A program made the translations under genes and the position numbers. A DNA stretch of 64,000 nt. Source: a bacterium 1XD21-70 (GTDB lineage: Bacteria; Bacillota; Clostridia; Lachnospirales; Lachnospiraceae). The notes beneath the pieces were generated by a model, which saw only the letters and a list, made by a program, of their open reading frames with translations, ran no database searches and was not told the origin of the DNA. The stretch is from positions 59,111 to 123,110 of the forward strand of contig RAYB01000010.1 in assembly GCA_003669055.1 (NCBI GenBank), in the 5' to 3' direction. Positions 18,641 to 27,465 of this stretch are shown piece by piece (the stretch's first letter is position 1; each line of letters starts with the position of its first letter).

Positions 18641-19002
18641 TGAGTTTATACGAAAACATAGATATAGATTTTGAACTTAAAGATGCAAGAGGACAGTTGG
18701 TACAACTGATACATGGCGGGTATAGCCAGGTTAATGTTTTAGAGACGAAAATGGGGGTTAACAGAGGCGGGCACTTTCACAAAATCTGCCATGAGGCTTT
18801 TTATATTGTTGATGGAAAAGTGGAGGTTACTCTAAAGAAAGGGGAACTGACAGAAAAGGTTATTTTCGGCGCTAAAGATTTCTTTAGAATAAATCCGCTT
18901 ATCACACACAGCATGTACTTTCTGACAGACTGCCTTATGGTTCAGATGTATGATGTCCCAATAGAAATGGACAATGGCCAAAAAGATATTTATACAGAAT
19001 AA
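18640..19002 (+). CDS. Small cupin, sugar isomerase/epimerase-like
   Basis: This single-domain cupin of 120 residues has metal-site-like residues in GGHFHKICHEAFYIVDGKVE and a second cupin strand in INPLITHSMYFLTDCLM. It resembles the FdtA/QdtA/WxcM-like cupins that act on nucleotide-linked 4-keto sugars, but the substrate is not readable. ATG 18637 and ATG 18640 are both possible; the gene overlaps the preceding stop. It sits between the epimerase-like gene and the first transketolase, so it may isomerise the keto sugar before or after carbon transfer. Confidence 0.65.
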   Translation: MSLYENIDIDFELKDARGQLVQLIHGGYSQVNVLETKMGVNRGGHFHKICHEAFYIVDGKVEVTLKKGELTEKVIFGAKDFFRINPLITHSMYFLTDCLMVQMYDVPIEMDNGQKDIYTE

Positions 19003-19040
19003 TCCGTTTGTCTTATTAATTGCTGTGGAAGGACAAAAAT

Positions 19041-19850
19041 ATGGTTAATCAAAAGAAAGTAGCAGAGATTAAGGAAAAAGTGCTTGAGATGTGTGCAAAT
19101 GCAGGGGTGGGACATGTGACATCCGCATTTTCATGTGCTGAAATTATAAGTATTTTATATTATGAAATTATGCAAATAAATCCAGAAAACCCAGAATGGG
19201 AAGACCGTGACCGCTTTATCATGAGTAAAAATCATGGAAGTGTAATGACATATCCAATATTACAAGACCTTGGATATATCGGTACAGATGAGGCCTTTTT
19301 AAAAAACGGAAGCCATCTGGGCATCCACACAAAACTGGAAATCAGCGGTGTTGATTTTTGCGGAGGTTCTCTTGGAATTGGCCTTGGATTTGCATGCGGA
19401 TTGGCATATAGTGCGAAACTCAGCAAGAAGGATTACCGCACATTTTGTATATTAGGAGACGGGGAGTGCTATGAAGGCTCTGTTTGGGAGTCTTTTTTAT
19501 TTGGCGGTGCGAAGAGACTGAACAATCTCATTGCAATAATAGATAGAAACGCTTTATGTATTACTGACTTTACTGAAAAAATGCTTCCTCTTAATCCTAT
19601 GAAAGAAAAATTAGAAGCATTTGGCTGGGAAGCCAGAGAAATCGATGGGCATAATTTAGATGAGATAAGGAACTCTCTTTCGGATATAAGATCGTATAGA
19701 GAGAGACCATTATGTATTATAGCGAACACAGTGAAAGGCCATGGTATAAACTTTATGGAAAATGCACCGTTATGGCATGGAAAGGCTCCAACTGATGAAG
19801 CTGCATTTACAGCACGAAAAGAACTGCGGGAGGTGCAGTATGGCAGCTAA
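19041..19850 (+). CDS. Transketolase-like N-terminal (TPP-binding) subunit, pair 1
   Basis: This protein of 269 residues carries only the pyrophosphate-binding half of transketolase. The TPP/metal motif is clear: ILGDGECYEGSVWES followed by NNLIAIIDRN. Further marks are NAGVGHVTSAFSCAE, SKNHGSVMTYPIL and GGSLGIGLGFACGLA. It needs the pyrimidine half, encoded by the next gene, which overlaps it by 11 bases. The start ATG 19041 has GGAAGGA upstream. Split transketolases transfer a two-carbon ketol unit. In an operon with Gmd the acceptor could be a nucleotide-linked keto sugar or a small aldehyde; this is inference. Confidence 0.88.
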   Translation: MVNQKKVAEIKEKVLEMCANAGVGHVTSAFSCAEIISILYYEIMQINPENPEWEDRDRFIMSKNHGSVMTYPILQDLGYIGTDEAFLKNGSHLGIHTKLEISGVDFCGGSLGIGLGFACGLAYSAKLSKKDYRTFCILGDGECYEGSVWESFLFGGAKRLNNLIAIIDRNALCITDFTEKMLPLNPMKEKLEAFGWEAREIDGHNLDEIRNSLSDIRSYRERPLCIIANTVKGHGINFMENAPLWHGKAPTDEAAFTARKELREVQYGS

Positions 19851-20751
19851 TCAGACAAGGAATGTATTTTTTCAAAAGATAGACGAGTTAATGGGCAAAG
19901 ATAATAGCATTATAATTGTATCTGTTGATCTGGCAGGTCCTCCATTTGATAAAATTCGCAAAAATCATCCGGACAGATATATTAGTGTTGGAATTGCCGA
20001 ACAGAATTCTGTAGCGATTGCATGTGGCCTTGCCGCCGCAGGAAAGAAGGTAATCGTATATGCAGCAAATCCGTTTCCATTCTTAAGGGCGTTTGATCAG
20101 ATACGGAATTGTGCATGTACTATGAAATTGCCGATTGTGATAGCCGGGTTGGGAACAGGATTTAGTGTTGCAGAATGTGGGGCAACACATTTGACAATAG
20201 AGGATATCGCTTTGGCTTCCCTTTGCGCGGGATTGGATATATACAGTATCTCAGATGATCCTATGGCAGAATTTATGGCAGACCAAATCACATCGTTTAC
20301 AAGACCTGCTTATTTGCGCTTTGGAAAATGGTCAGGTGTGCCAGTTGGAATATTCAATCATGAGATATACAGGGCAGGATATAGGATTGTTAAAAAGGGA
20401 AAAAGAATTGCTGTTGTAGGAACAGGATGTACAACTCAATTACTGTTAAATATGGAACTTCCGGATGATTATACCATTTATGATTGGTTTAAGCTGTCTG
20501 ACAGTAAGCTTTTAAGTGAGTCTCTGTGCAGGTATAATGAAATCATTACAGTTGAGGAACAGCAAAGGCGTGGCGGAATGGGAAGCATGCTGCTTGAGGC
20601 TTTTAACGATTGCGGTTATCAAAGCCGTATCTATAGGATCGGTATTGATTTGAATTGCTGTTATCCGCAAGAGTATGGTGACAGAGGCTATTGGTTAAAG
20701 AAATTTGATATTACGAAAGAGCATATTCTTGCTGTCTGTGAAAGGAAATAA
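19840..20751 (+). CDS. Transketolase-like C-terminal (pyrimidine-binding) subunit, pair 1
   Basis: This is the partner subunit of 303 residues. The catalytic Glu that activates TPP lies in SVGIAEQNSVAIACGLAAAG. VIVYAANPFPFLRAFDQIRN and PVGIFNHEIYRAGYRIVKKG follow, and a C-terminal transketolase domain closes the protein (VVGTGCTTQLLLN, EEQQRRGGMGSMLLEAF). The ATG at 19840 lies inside the preceding gene, so the subunits are probably made in equal amounts. It is followed after two bases by the aldolase-like gene. Confidence 0.88.
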   Translation: MAANQTRNVFFQKIDELMGKDNSIIIVSVDLAGPPFDKIRKNHPDRYISVGIAEQNSVAIACGLAAAGKKVIVYAANPFPFLRAFDQIRNCACTMKLPIVIAGLGTGFSVAECGATHLTIEDIALASLCAGLDIYSISDDPMAEFMADQITSFTRPAYLRFGKWSGVPVGIFNHEIYRAGYRIVKKGKRIAVVGTGCTTQLLLNMELPDDYTIYDWFKLSDSKLLSESLCRYNEIITVEEQQRRGGMGSMLLEAFNDCGYQSRIYRIGIDLNCCYPQEYGDRGYWLKKFDITKEHILAVCERK

Positions 20752-20753
20752 AA

Positions 20754-21758
20754 ATGAGAAGAGATATTTTAGATTGTACACTACGAGATGGGGGATATGT
20801 AAATGATTGGAGATTTGATACGGAAACTGCAATAAATATAATCAATGGATTATATACTGCCGGTGTCCGTTGGATCGAGATTGGAATTATGGGTACAAAT
20901 CCTCATGTGGGAAAGCAGGTGAAGTTTTCCGATTTTGAACAAATGAAACCTCTTTTGAAAAACAGAAAGAAAGATTGCCGTTATGCAGTTATGGTTACTG
21001 TTTCATCTTCCTGTAACTTCAAATTTCCCGAATGTTCGTCTGAAACGCCTGATGTAATTCGTATCGCATATTTCAAACCCGACATCGAAAAAACTTTTGA
21101 TCTTGCAAAATGCCTTATAGAGAAAGGCTATCTTGTATTTATGCAGCCAATGGCAACCTTTATGTATACAGAAGAAGAACTTATGCAACTTGTGGAAGAT
21201 GTAAATGGTCTTCACCCATATGCTTTTTATATGGTAGATAGTTTTAGTACCATGTATCCTGCCGATGTCATAAAAATGAGAGACTGTATTTTATCTGTAT
21301 TGGATAGAAATATCTTATTTGGTTTTCATGCACATAACAATATCCAGATGGCATTTGCGAATGTTCAGGAATTTATGAGAGGCAATGAATCCAGAGATCT
21401 GCTTATTGACGGAAGCATCTGTGGTATGGGGCGGGGCGCGGGCAATGTTCCTTCAGAACTTTTGATGAAATTTCTTAATGACAATTATCAGCAGAACCTT
21501 AATGATTCCATTGTCCTCCAATTGTATGATAAATATCTGCATAAAATTTATAAAAAGTACGGATGGGGGTATAGGCTGCCATATTACCTGACGGCGGTTA
21601 ATTCTGTTAATTCTGCATGGGGATGGTACTTCATGAGTAAAGGGATTGATTTGCTTCCGGATTTGGAAAAGGCAATAAAACTGATACCGGCTGAGTGGTC
21701 TTATACGTTGGAACCGGCAATCGGTGAGGAAATAGTGCATAAGGTAATAGGTGGCTAA
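20754..21758 (+). CDS. HMGL-like metal-dependent aldolase
   Basis: This 334-residue TIM-barrel protein belongs to the HMG-CoA lyase / 4-hydroxy-2-oxovalerate aldolase / isopropylmalate synthase superfamily. The signature Arg-Asp is in ILDCTLRDGGYVNDWRF, and the metal-binding His pair is in LFGFHAHNNIQMAFANVQ. GSICGMGRGAGN fits the substrate loop. These enzymes make or break carbon-carbon bonds next to a keto acid enolate. It lies between two split transketolases in a sugar-nucleotide operon. I infer that it makes a short keto-acid or ketol donor, or acts directly on a sugar. No named homologue is recognised. Confidence 0.8.
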   Translation: MRRDILDCTLRDGGYVNDWRFDTETAINIINGLYTAGVRWIEIGIMGTNPHVGKQVKFSDFEQMKPLLKNRKKDCRYAVMVTVSSSCNFKFPECSSETPDVIRIAYFKPDIEKTFDLAKCLIEKGYLVFMQPMATFMYTEEELMQLVEDVNGLHPYAFYMVDSFSTMYPADVIKMRDCILSVLDRNILFGFHAHNNIQMAFANVQEFMRGNESRDLLIDGSICGMGRGAGNVPSELLMKFLNDNYQQNLNDSIVLQLYDKYLHKIYKKYGWGYRLPYYLTAVNSVNSAWGWYFMSKGIDLLPDLEKAIKLIPAEWSYTLEPAIGEEIVHKVIGG

Positions 21759-21761
21759 AAG

Positions 21762-22541
21762 ATGGAACAGATTTTAAAAGAAATGAGAAAAACAATGCTG
21801 CGTGTTTCTGCTGCCGGAAAAGACGGCAATCTTCAAAGCTGCTTTTCAAGTTTGGAAATTCTATGGGCATTATACAATGGGTTTTTGCCTTTATCAAAGG
21901 CAGATATTAGTAACAAGAATAGGAATAGATTTGTCCTAAGCAAAGGCCAGTCTAATTTAGCGTTAATGGTGGTTCTTGCTGAGAAAGGCCTGATTGAAAA
22001 ATCTGAACTTTACACATTCTGCCAGTTTGGCTCCAGAATTTCAATGCAGGCAGACAGGACAAAATTCGGTTCTCTTATAGAAGCATCAGCAGGGAGCCTT
22101 GGACATGGATTTCCCATATCCGTTGGCATGGCCTGGGCAAACAGGATGAAAGGGAGCAGAGGCAGGGTGTTCTGCTTAGCTGGGGATGGAGAGATGAACG
22201 AAGGGACTATGTGGGAGGCCGCTTTGTTTTCTTCAAGCGAAAAACTCAATAATCTCACCCTGATAGTCGATTATAATCATTCGCTTGAGAAGATGATCCA
22301 TGTGGGAGATATGGGCGAGAAACTAAATGCTTTTGGTTTTGATGTGATTCGGGTTGACGGACACGACCTGAATCAATTAACAGATGCTTATCATGCCCGC
22401 ACGCAAAAGCCTGTTGCCGTTCTTGCTGAAACCATACGCGGCTGGGGAAGTAAAACTTTGATGGAAGACCGAAGCTGGTTTCACCGCTATCCTGGAAATG
22501 ATGAATTGGAAATACTTTTTAAGGAGGTGGATGAGTTTTGA
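21762..22541 (+). CDS. Transketolase-like N-terminal (TPP-binding) subunit, pair 2
   Basis: This 259-residue protein is a second, diverged pyrophosphate-binding half. The TPP motif is intact: LAGDGEMNEGTMWEAALF followed by NNLTLIVDYN. Other conserved pieces are VLSKGQSNLALMVVLAEKG, EASAGSLGHGFPISVGMAWA and DGHDLNQLTDAY. It follows the aldolase gene by three bases and overlaps its partner by four. The two N-subunits of this operon differ throughout, so they are not a recent duplication and may use different substrates. Confidence 0.87.
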   Translation: MEQILKEMRKTMLRVSAAGKDGNLQSCFSSLEILWALYNGFLPLSKADISNKNRNRFVLSKGQSNLALMVVLAEKGLIEKSELYTFCQFGSRISMQADRTKFGSLIEASAGSLGHGFPISVGMAWANRMKGSRGRVFCLAGDGEMNEGTMWEAALFSSSEKLNNLTLIVDYNHSLEKMIHVGDMGEKLNAFGFDVIRVDGHDLNQLTDAYHARTQKPVAVLAETIRGWGSKTLMEDRSWFHRYPGNDELEILFKEVDEF

Positions 22542-23428
22542 GAAGAATGATGCAGAAATGTATTCGGAATTTCATAAGCAGCAATTCTCATTCGGCGCTC
22601 CTTCTGGTTGATATCGGGGCATGGCCGTTCCATGATTTGCTGGAGAAATATCCAAAACGGGCAAAAAACATAGGAATTTTTGAACCAGGTACGATAAGCC
22701 TGGCGGCCGGATTATCCTTGTCGGGAATCATCCCGATTGTTTATGGTATTTCTCCGTTTATTGCACAACGGTCATTGGAGCAAATCAAATTAGATTTTGC
22801 TTATCAAAAAACGGGAGGAAATTTTTTGGTTACGGGTGCTTCCTATGATTTTTCTGCTTTGGGATACTCCCACTATTGCCCGGAAGATGTTATAACACTC
22901 AGCACAATTCCAGGTGTTGAAATAGTGACGCCAGGTACGCCGTCTCAATTTGAAACATTATGGAAAGACTGCCATGCAAATAGCAACCCTACATATTTTA
23001 GGATGACAGATCATTGCAACACAAAGGAGTGTTCGGTTGAGTTTGGAAAGGCGGCAGTTTTAAAAAGAGGAACAATGGGGTGTGTGATTTGCGCTGCAGA
23101 GACAATGGACAAGGTTATGGCAGCTGCAAAAGAACTCGATGTTACAGTTTTATATTATACTACGATTGTTCCTTTTGATTCGGAAACATTACAAAATGAG
23201 ATTGCAGATATTCCAAAACGAATATATTTATGTACACCGTTTTATAAGGGAAGTATAACTGCAAATGTTGTAAATGCACTAAAAGGAGCCGAATACGGTA
23301 TAGAAGAGAGCGGTGTTCCCCTTGAAATACTGCGTAATTATGGAACCAAGGATGAGAAAGATTGTTATTGCGGGCTTTCATTAGAACAAATATCCAGGTC
23401 TATGAAGTCCTTTTTTTACGGGAAGTGA
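22538..23428 (+). CDS. Transketolase-like C-terminal subunit, pair 2
   Basis: This is the pyrimidine-binding half, 296 residues. The activating Glu is in KNIGIFEPGTISLAAGLSLS, where most transketolases read GIAEQ. IIPIVYGISPFIAQRSLEQI and a C-terminal region with AVLKRGTMGCVICAAETMDK complete it. The start is probably TTG 22538, because AGGAGG (22521-22526) is well spaced for it and the gene then overlaps the previous stop. ATG 22547 or 22550 would be too far from that site. It is followed by manC. Confidence 0.82.
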   Translation: MRRMMQKCIRNFISSNSHSALLLVDIGAWPFHDLLEKYPKRAKNIGIFEPGTISLAAGLSLSGIIPIVYGISPFIAQRSLEQIKLDFAYQKTGGNFLVTGASYDFSALGYSHYCPEDVITLSTIPGVEIVTPGTPSQFETLWKDCHANSNPTYFRMTDHCNTKECSVEFGKAAVLKRGTMGCVICAAETMDKVMAAAKELDVTVLYYTTIVPFDSETLQNEIADIPKRIYLCTPFYKGSITANVVNALKGAEYGIEESGVPLEILRNYGTKDEKDCYCGLSLEQISRSMKSFFYGK

Positions 23429-23439
23429 GATTTTGGAAA

Positions 23440-24756
23440 ATGAATATAATTTTATTATCAGGCGGATCAGGTAAACGCCTGTGGCCTTTATCAAATGACA
23501 TACGTTCAAAGCAGTTTATAAAAATATTTCAGACAGATACCGGAAAGTATGAGTCCATGGTACAGCGGATTTATAGACAAATCAAATCGGTTGATCCTGA
23601 TACGGTTATTACAATCGCCACAAGCAAAAACCAAGTATCAGCCATTCATAACCAACTTGGCGAAAATGTCGGAATAAGTATTGAGCCATGCCGCAGAGAT
23701 ACATTTGCTGCGATTGCACTTGCAACAGCCTATCTTCATGATATTCAGGGCGTAACAAAAGATGAGGCTGCCGTTGTCTGCCCGGTTGACCCATATGTAG
23801 AAGAATCTTATTTTGAGTGTATAAGAGAAATGTATGAGGCGGCTGTCCGCGGAGAACATAATCTTGTGCTTATGGGTATTAAACCCACATATCCTTCTGA
23901 AAAATACGGCTATATACAGCCCGTATATTCGTGTGAAGGTACATGCTGCTTCAATTTTACCGAGAAACCTACAAAGGAAAAAGCAGAGGAATATATCGCT
24001 GCCGGAGCATTATGGAATGGCGGCGTTTTCGCATATAAGCTGGAATATGTTCTTGGCAAGGCCAGAGAATTGCTCGGAACCTGTAACTATACAGAACTGT
24101 TTAATTGCTATGAGAATCTTAAAAAAATTTCCTTTGACTATGCGGTTGTGGAAAATGAGACATCTATGGAAGTCCTTCATTATAACGGACAATGGAAAGA
24201 CTTAGGCACATGGAATACGCTTACAGAAGAAATGAATGAACATATTATTGGGAATGGACAGTATGATGACAGTTGTAAGAATATCCACATAATTAATGAG
24301 TTAGATATCCCCATTCTCGCAATGGGGCTAAAAGATGTGGTGATAGCGGCTTCCCCTGATGGAGTGTTGGTATCGGATAAAGATAGAAGTTCCCACATAA
24401 AGCCATATGTTGACGAAATTAGCCAGCAAGTTATGTATGCAGAAAAATCCTGGGGCAATTATAAAGTTATTGATATTGAAGAAAGGTCAATGACTATAAA
24501 GGTTGCTTTAAACGCAGGCCAAGGGATGAATTATCATAGCCACGAAAAAAGGGATGAGGTATGGACCGTTATTTCTGGTTCAGGAAAGGCTGTAGTTGAT
24601 GGGAGGGAGAGGGTTATAAAAGCCGGAGATGTGATAAGTATGCCCTCCGGCTGCAAACATATGGTTATTGCTGAGACAGAGTTAATTATGATAGAGGTTC
24701 AGTTAGGAGAAGTTATCACCATTAAGGATAAACATAAGCATGAACTGACAGGATGA
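23440..24756 (+). CDS. manC: Mannose-1-phosphate guanylyltransferase
   Basis: This enzyme of 438 residues makes GDP-mannose from mannose 1-phosphate and GTP. The nucleotidyltransferase signature is LLSGGSGKRLWPLSNDIRSK at the N-terminus. CPVDPYVEE, KYGYIQPV, FTEKPTKEKAEEYI and WNGGVFAYKLEYV follow. A C-terminal cupin (about 345-435) has GMNYHSHEKRDEVWTVISG. In the bifunctional AlgA/ManC family that domain carries isomerase activity. The start is ATG 23440; the longer frame runs back into the transketolase gene. It feeds Gmd, encoded earlier in the operon. Confidence 0.93.
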   Translation: MNIILLSGGSGKRLWPLSNDIRSKQFIKIFQTDTGKYESMVQRIYRQIKSVDPDTVITIATSKNQVSAIHNQLGENVGISIEPCRRDTFAAIALATAYLHDIQGVTKDEAAVVCPVDPYVEESYFECIREMYEAAVRGEHNLVLMGIKPTYPSEKYGYIQPVYSCEGTCCFNFTEKPTKEKAEEYIAAGALWNGGVFAYKLEYVLGKARELLGTCNYTELFNCYENLKKISFDYAVVENETSMEVLHYNGQWKDLGTWNTLTEEMNEHIIGNGQYDDSCKNIHIINELDIPILAMGLKDVVIAASPDGVLVSDKDRSSHIKPYVDEISQQVMYAEKSWGNYKVIDIEERSMTIKVALNAGQGMNYHSHEKRDEVWTVISGSGKAVVDGRERVIKAGDVISMPSGCKHMVIAETELIMIEVQLGEVITIKDKHKHELTG

Positions 24757-24790
24757 ATCTGAATATCAGTTATCAATGGAGAGAAAGATG

Positions 24791-26449
24791 ATGGACTATA
24801 AGAAAGAATATACACGATGGCTGGCATTGGCAGATGGTGATGTGCTGGAAGAATTGAAGAATATGGATGATACGGCAATAGAAGATGCTTTTTATCGTGA
24901 TTTGGCATTTGGTACCGGCGGGCTGAGAGGTGTCATAGGGGCTGGTACGAACCGTATGAATATCTATGTGGTTGCAAAAGCCAGCCAAGGACTCTCAAAT
25001 TATCTGGGATCCGGAAGCAGTGTTGTTATTGGATATGACAGCAGGATAAAAAGCAATTTGTTTGCCGAGGTTGCTGCAGGCGTTTTTGCCGCGAATGGAA
25101 TAAATGTATATATCTGGCCTGAAATCATGCCGGTTCCCACAGTGAGTTATGCGGTGAGGACACTTTGTGCTTCTGCCGGCATTATGATCACAGCCTCTCA
25201 TAATCCTTCTAAATACAACGGATATAAAGTCTATGGCTCTGATGGCAGCCAGATTACAGTGGAGACAGCAACAGAAATTTTAGCAGAGATCAATATGCTG
25301 GATATTTTCTCTGATGTACACATTTCCGATTTTAAGGAAGGTGTAAAATCCGGGATGATAAAGTATATCAAAGATTCTGTTCTGGCTGATTTTATAGAGA
25401 AAGAGAAAAGGCAATCGGTTCTCTTTGGCGATGAAATAAATAGGGATGTGGCCATAGTCTATACACCGCTCAATGGTACAGGGCTTGTTCCTGTTATGAG
25501 GGCGCTGGAAGAGAGCGGTTTTCATAACATTATTATTGTAGAAGAACAACGTAAACCGGATGGTAACTTTTCCACCTGCCCATATCCTAATCCTGAGATA
25601 AGAGAAGCGATGGAACTGGGGCTCCAATATTGTAAGAAGGTCAATGCTGACCTGCTTTTAGCGACTGATCCGGATGCAGACCGCTGCGGGATTGCAGTAC
25701 GGGCGTCAACAGACGAATATCATCTTCTTTCCGGCAATGAAGTCGGGCTGCTTCTGTTAGACTATATTTGTTCACAACGAATCCGGCATAAGACTATGCC
25801 CGCTCATCCAATATTCATCAAAACAATTGTTACAATAGATCTGGCTGAGAAAATTGCAGAACATTATGGTGTTCAGACGATCAATGTTCTCACCGGATTT
25901 AAGTTTATCGGAGAAATAATTGGCAGATTGGAGGCACAGGGGAGGGAAAAGGATTTCATATGTGGTTTTGAGGAATCCTATGGTTATCTGACCGGCTCCT
26001 ATGTCCGGGATAAAGATGCTGTCAATGCTGCCTTTATGATCTGCGAGATGTTTGCATTTTATAAAACGAGAGGTGTGAGCCTGTTTGAGAAGCTGGATGA
26101 AATTTATTCTGCATATGGCTATTGTTTAAACATGCTGTATTCTTATGAATTTCCTGGGAGTTCTGGGATGGCAAAGATGAAAGAAGTGATGAAAGCTTTT
26201 CGTGCCGGACTTGAAATGATTGGAGGCCAGAAGGTCATCAAAGTAGAAGATTATAGTGTTGGGCTGAACGGTCTGCCAATGTCGGATGTGCTTAAGTTTT
26301 ATACAGATGATTATTCTTTGGTTATTCGTCCTAGCGGTACAGAACCAAAATTGAAGGTATATATTTCTATCATGGCTGAGAATAAAAAAACTGCAAAAGA
26401 AATTGAGATTGAAATTGTTGAATCTATAAGGCCAATATTATTTTATTGA
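24791..26449 (+). CDS. Phosphoglucomutase/phosphomannomutase
   Basis: This alpha-D-phosphohexomutase of 552 residues interconverts sugar 6-phosphate and 1-phosphate. The first domain has FGTGGLRGVIGAGTNRMN. The catalytic phosphoserine is in GIMITASHNPSKYNGYK, the metal loop is ATDPDADRCGIAV, the sugar loop is CGFEESYGYL, and the phosphate site is RPSGTEPKLKVYIS. Length matches the PgcA-type enzymes of Firmicutes. ATG 24791 or 24788 is preferred over 24776, because GGAGAGA (24778-24784) precedes them. It is the last gene of the polysaccharide operon and would supply mannose 1-phosphate to ManC. Confidence 0.92.
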   Translation: MDYKKEYTRWLALADGDVLEELKNMDDTAIEDAFYRDLAFGTGGLRGVIGAGTNRMNIYVVAKASQGLSNYLGSGSSVVIGYDSRIKSNLFAEVAAGVFAANGINVYIWPEIMPVPTVSYAVRTLCASAGIMITASHNPSKYNGYKVYGSDGSQITVETATEILAEINMLDIFSDVHISDFKEGVKSGMIKYIKDSVLADFIEKEKRQSVLFGDEINRDVAIVYTPLNGTGLVPVMRALEESGFHNIIIVEEQRKPDGNFSTCPYPNPEIREAMELGLQYCKKVNADLLLATDPDADRCGIAVRASTDEYHLLSGNEVGLLLLDYICSQRIRHKTMPAHPIFIKTIVTIDLAEKIAEHYGVQTINVLTGFKFIGEIIGRLEAQGREKDFICGFEESYGYLTGSYVRDKDAVNAAFMICEMFAFYKTRGVSLFEKLDEIYSAYGYCLNMLYSYEFPGSSGMAKMKEVMKAFRAGLEMIGGQKVIKVEDYSVGLNGLPMSDVLKFYTDDYSLVIRPSGTEPKLKVYISIMAENKKTAKEIEIEIVESIRPILFY

Positions 26450-26467
26450 AGATCCCGGAAAAAAACC

Positions 26468-26496
26468 TTGACATTTCATTCCTGAAATAGTATAGT
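26468..26496 (+). promoter_or_regulatory. Promoter of the infC operon
   Basis: TTGACA (26468-26473), a 17-bp spacer and TATAGT (26491-26496) form a near-consensus sigma-A promoter. A leader of about 200 nt follows before infC. Confidence 0.85.
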
Positions 26497-26502
26497 TATG
26501 GA

Positions 26503-26690
26503 GGTTGCAAAGGCAGCAGACAGGAAAGTAGGTATCCACCTCACCTCGGCACGAGCAAGTGACCCGGGTTTATAGCTAAAACACGGATAGACGGCATCTG
26601 TGCGTCCAAAGTGATTTTCAGAGGGTGGATAGAGTAAGTCTATCTACTTTTTTTGTGCAGAAAAGCAGATCATGTTTTATCTTTAAAGAT
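26503..26690 (+). ncRNA. infC-rpmI-rplT leader RNA with attenuator (L20-leader type)
   Basis: The leader between the promoter and infC ends in a terminator hairpin. Upstream bases 26533-26540 (TATCCACC) are exactly complementary to the 5' arm of that terminator (26624-26631, GGTGGATA), so two exclusive structures can form. In Firmicutes this operon is known to be controlled by L20 binding a leader that mimics 23S rRNA. Position and architecture fit, but I could not fold or search it. Confidence 0.65.
26625..26654 (+). terminator. Attenuator of the infC operon
   Basis: A nine-pair stem (26625-26633 with 26639-26647) and a 5-nt loop are followed by seven T. It lies between the promoter and the infC start, so it acts as a conditional terminator. 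Confidence 0.85.
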
Positions 26691-26704
26691 GGAGGTGTAC
26701 GACA

Positions 26705-27211
26705 ATTAGCGAGTTAATGATTAACGAACAGATCAGGGATAAGGAAGTTCGGTTGATTGGCGAGGATGGGCAGCAGCTGGGGATCATGTCAGCCAGGGAA
26801 GCTTATAAGCTGGCCCAGGAGGCAGAACTGGACCTGGTGAAGATTGCTCCGACGGCGAAGCCGCCGGTTTGTAAGATTATCGATTACGGCAAGTACCGTT
26901 ATGAACTGGCGAGGAAGGAAAAGGAAGCCAAGAAAAAGCAGAGAGTGATCGAGGTCAAGGAAGTGCGGCTGTCTCCCAATATTGACACCAATGATTTGAA
27001 CACCAAGATGGGTGCTGCACGCAAGTTCTTAGAGAAGGGTGATAAGGTCAAGGTGACCCTCCGTTTCCGCGGCCGCGAGATGGCGCATATGTCAAAGTCC
27101 CGGTACATCCTGGATGATTTTGCGGAGAACCTAAAGGATATTGCGGTTGTCGATAAACCCTCCAAGGTTGAGGGAAGAACCATGGTCATGTTTTTATCTG
27201 CGAAAAAGTAA
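26705..27211 (+). CDS. infC: Translation initiation factor IF-3 (ATT start)
   Basis: IF-3 binds the 30S subunit and checks start-codon pairing. The product is 168 residues if translation starts at ATT 26705. That codon is in frame and seven bases after GGAGGTG (26691-26697), an ideal distance. The first ATG (26717) would be 19 bases away. IF-3 genes of other bacteria are known to use rare AUU/AUC starts that let IF-3 repress itself. INEQIRDKEVRLIGEDGQQL and FRGREMAHMSKSRYILDDF are conserved N- and C-domain blocks. rpmI and rplT follow in the usual order. Confidence 0.95.
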   Translation: MSELMINEQIRDKEVRLIGEDGQQLGIMSAREAYKLAQEAELDLVKIAPTAKPPVCKIIDYGKYRYELARKEKEAKKKQRVIEVKEVRLSPNIDTNDLNTKMGAARKFLEKGDKVKVTLRFRGREMAHMSKSRYILDDFAENLKDIAVVDKPSKVEGRTMVMFLSAKK

Positions 27212-27241
27212 ACGAAAAGCGAAGATTAAGGAGGAAATATC

Positions 27242-27439
27242 ATGCCTAAGTTAAAGACAAGCAGAGCGGCTGCGAAGCGTTTTAAAAAGACCGGTACCGG
27301 CAAACTGGTAAGAAGCAAAGCATATAAGTCCCACATCCTGACGAAGAAGTCCACCAAGAGGAAAAGAAATCTTCGTAAAGATATCGTTACCGATGCTACC
27401 AACGCAAAGGTGATGAAGAAGATTTTGCCGTACCTGTAA
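27242..27439 (+). CDS. rpmI: 50S ribosomal protein L35
   Basis: L35 is a small basic protein of the large ribosomal subunit. The 65-residue product starts [20 protein letters not shown], matching the family throughout. AAGGAGG lies just upstream. It sits between infC and rplT, the conserved operon order. Confidence 0.97.
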   Translation: MPKLKTSRAAAKRFKKTGTGKLVRSKAYKSHILTKKSTKRKRNLRKDIVTDATNAKVMKKILPYL

Positions 27440-27465
27440 AACTGTGAGAGAAGGAGGAAGAACCG

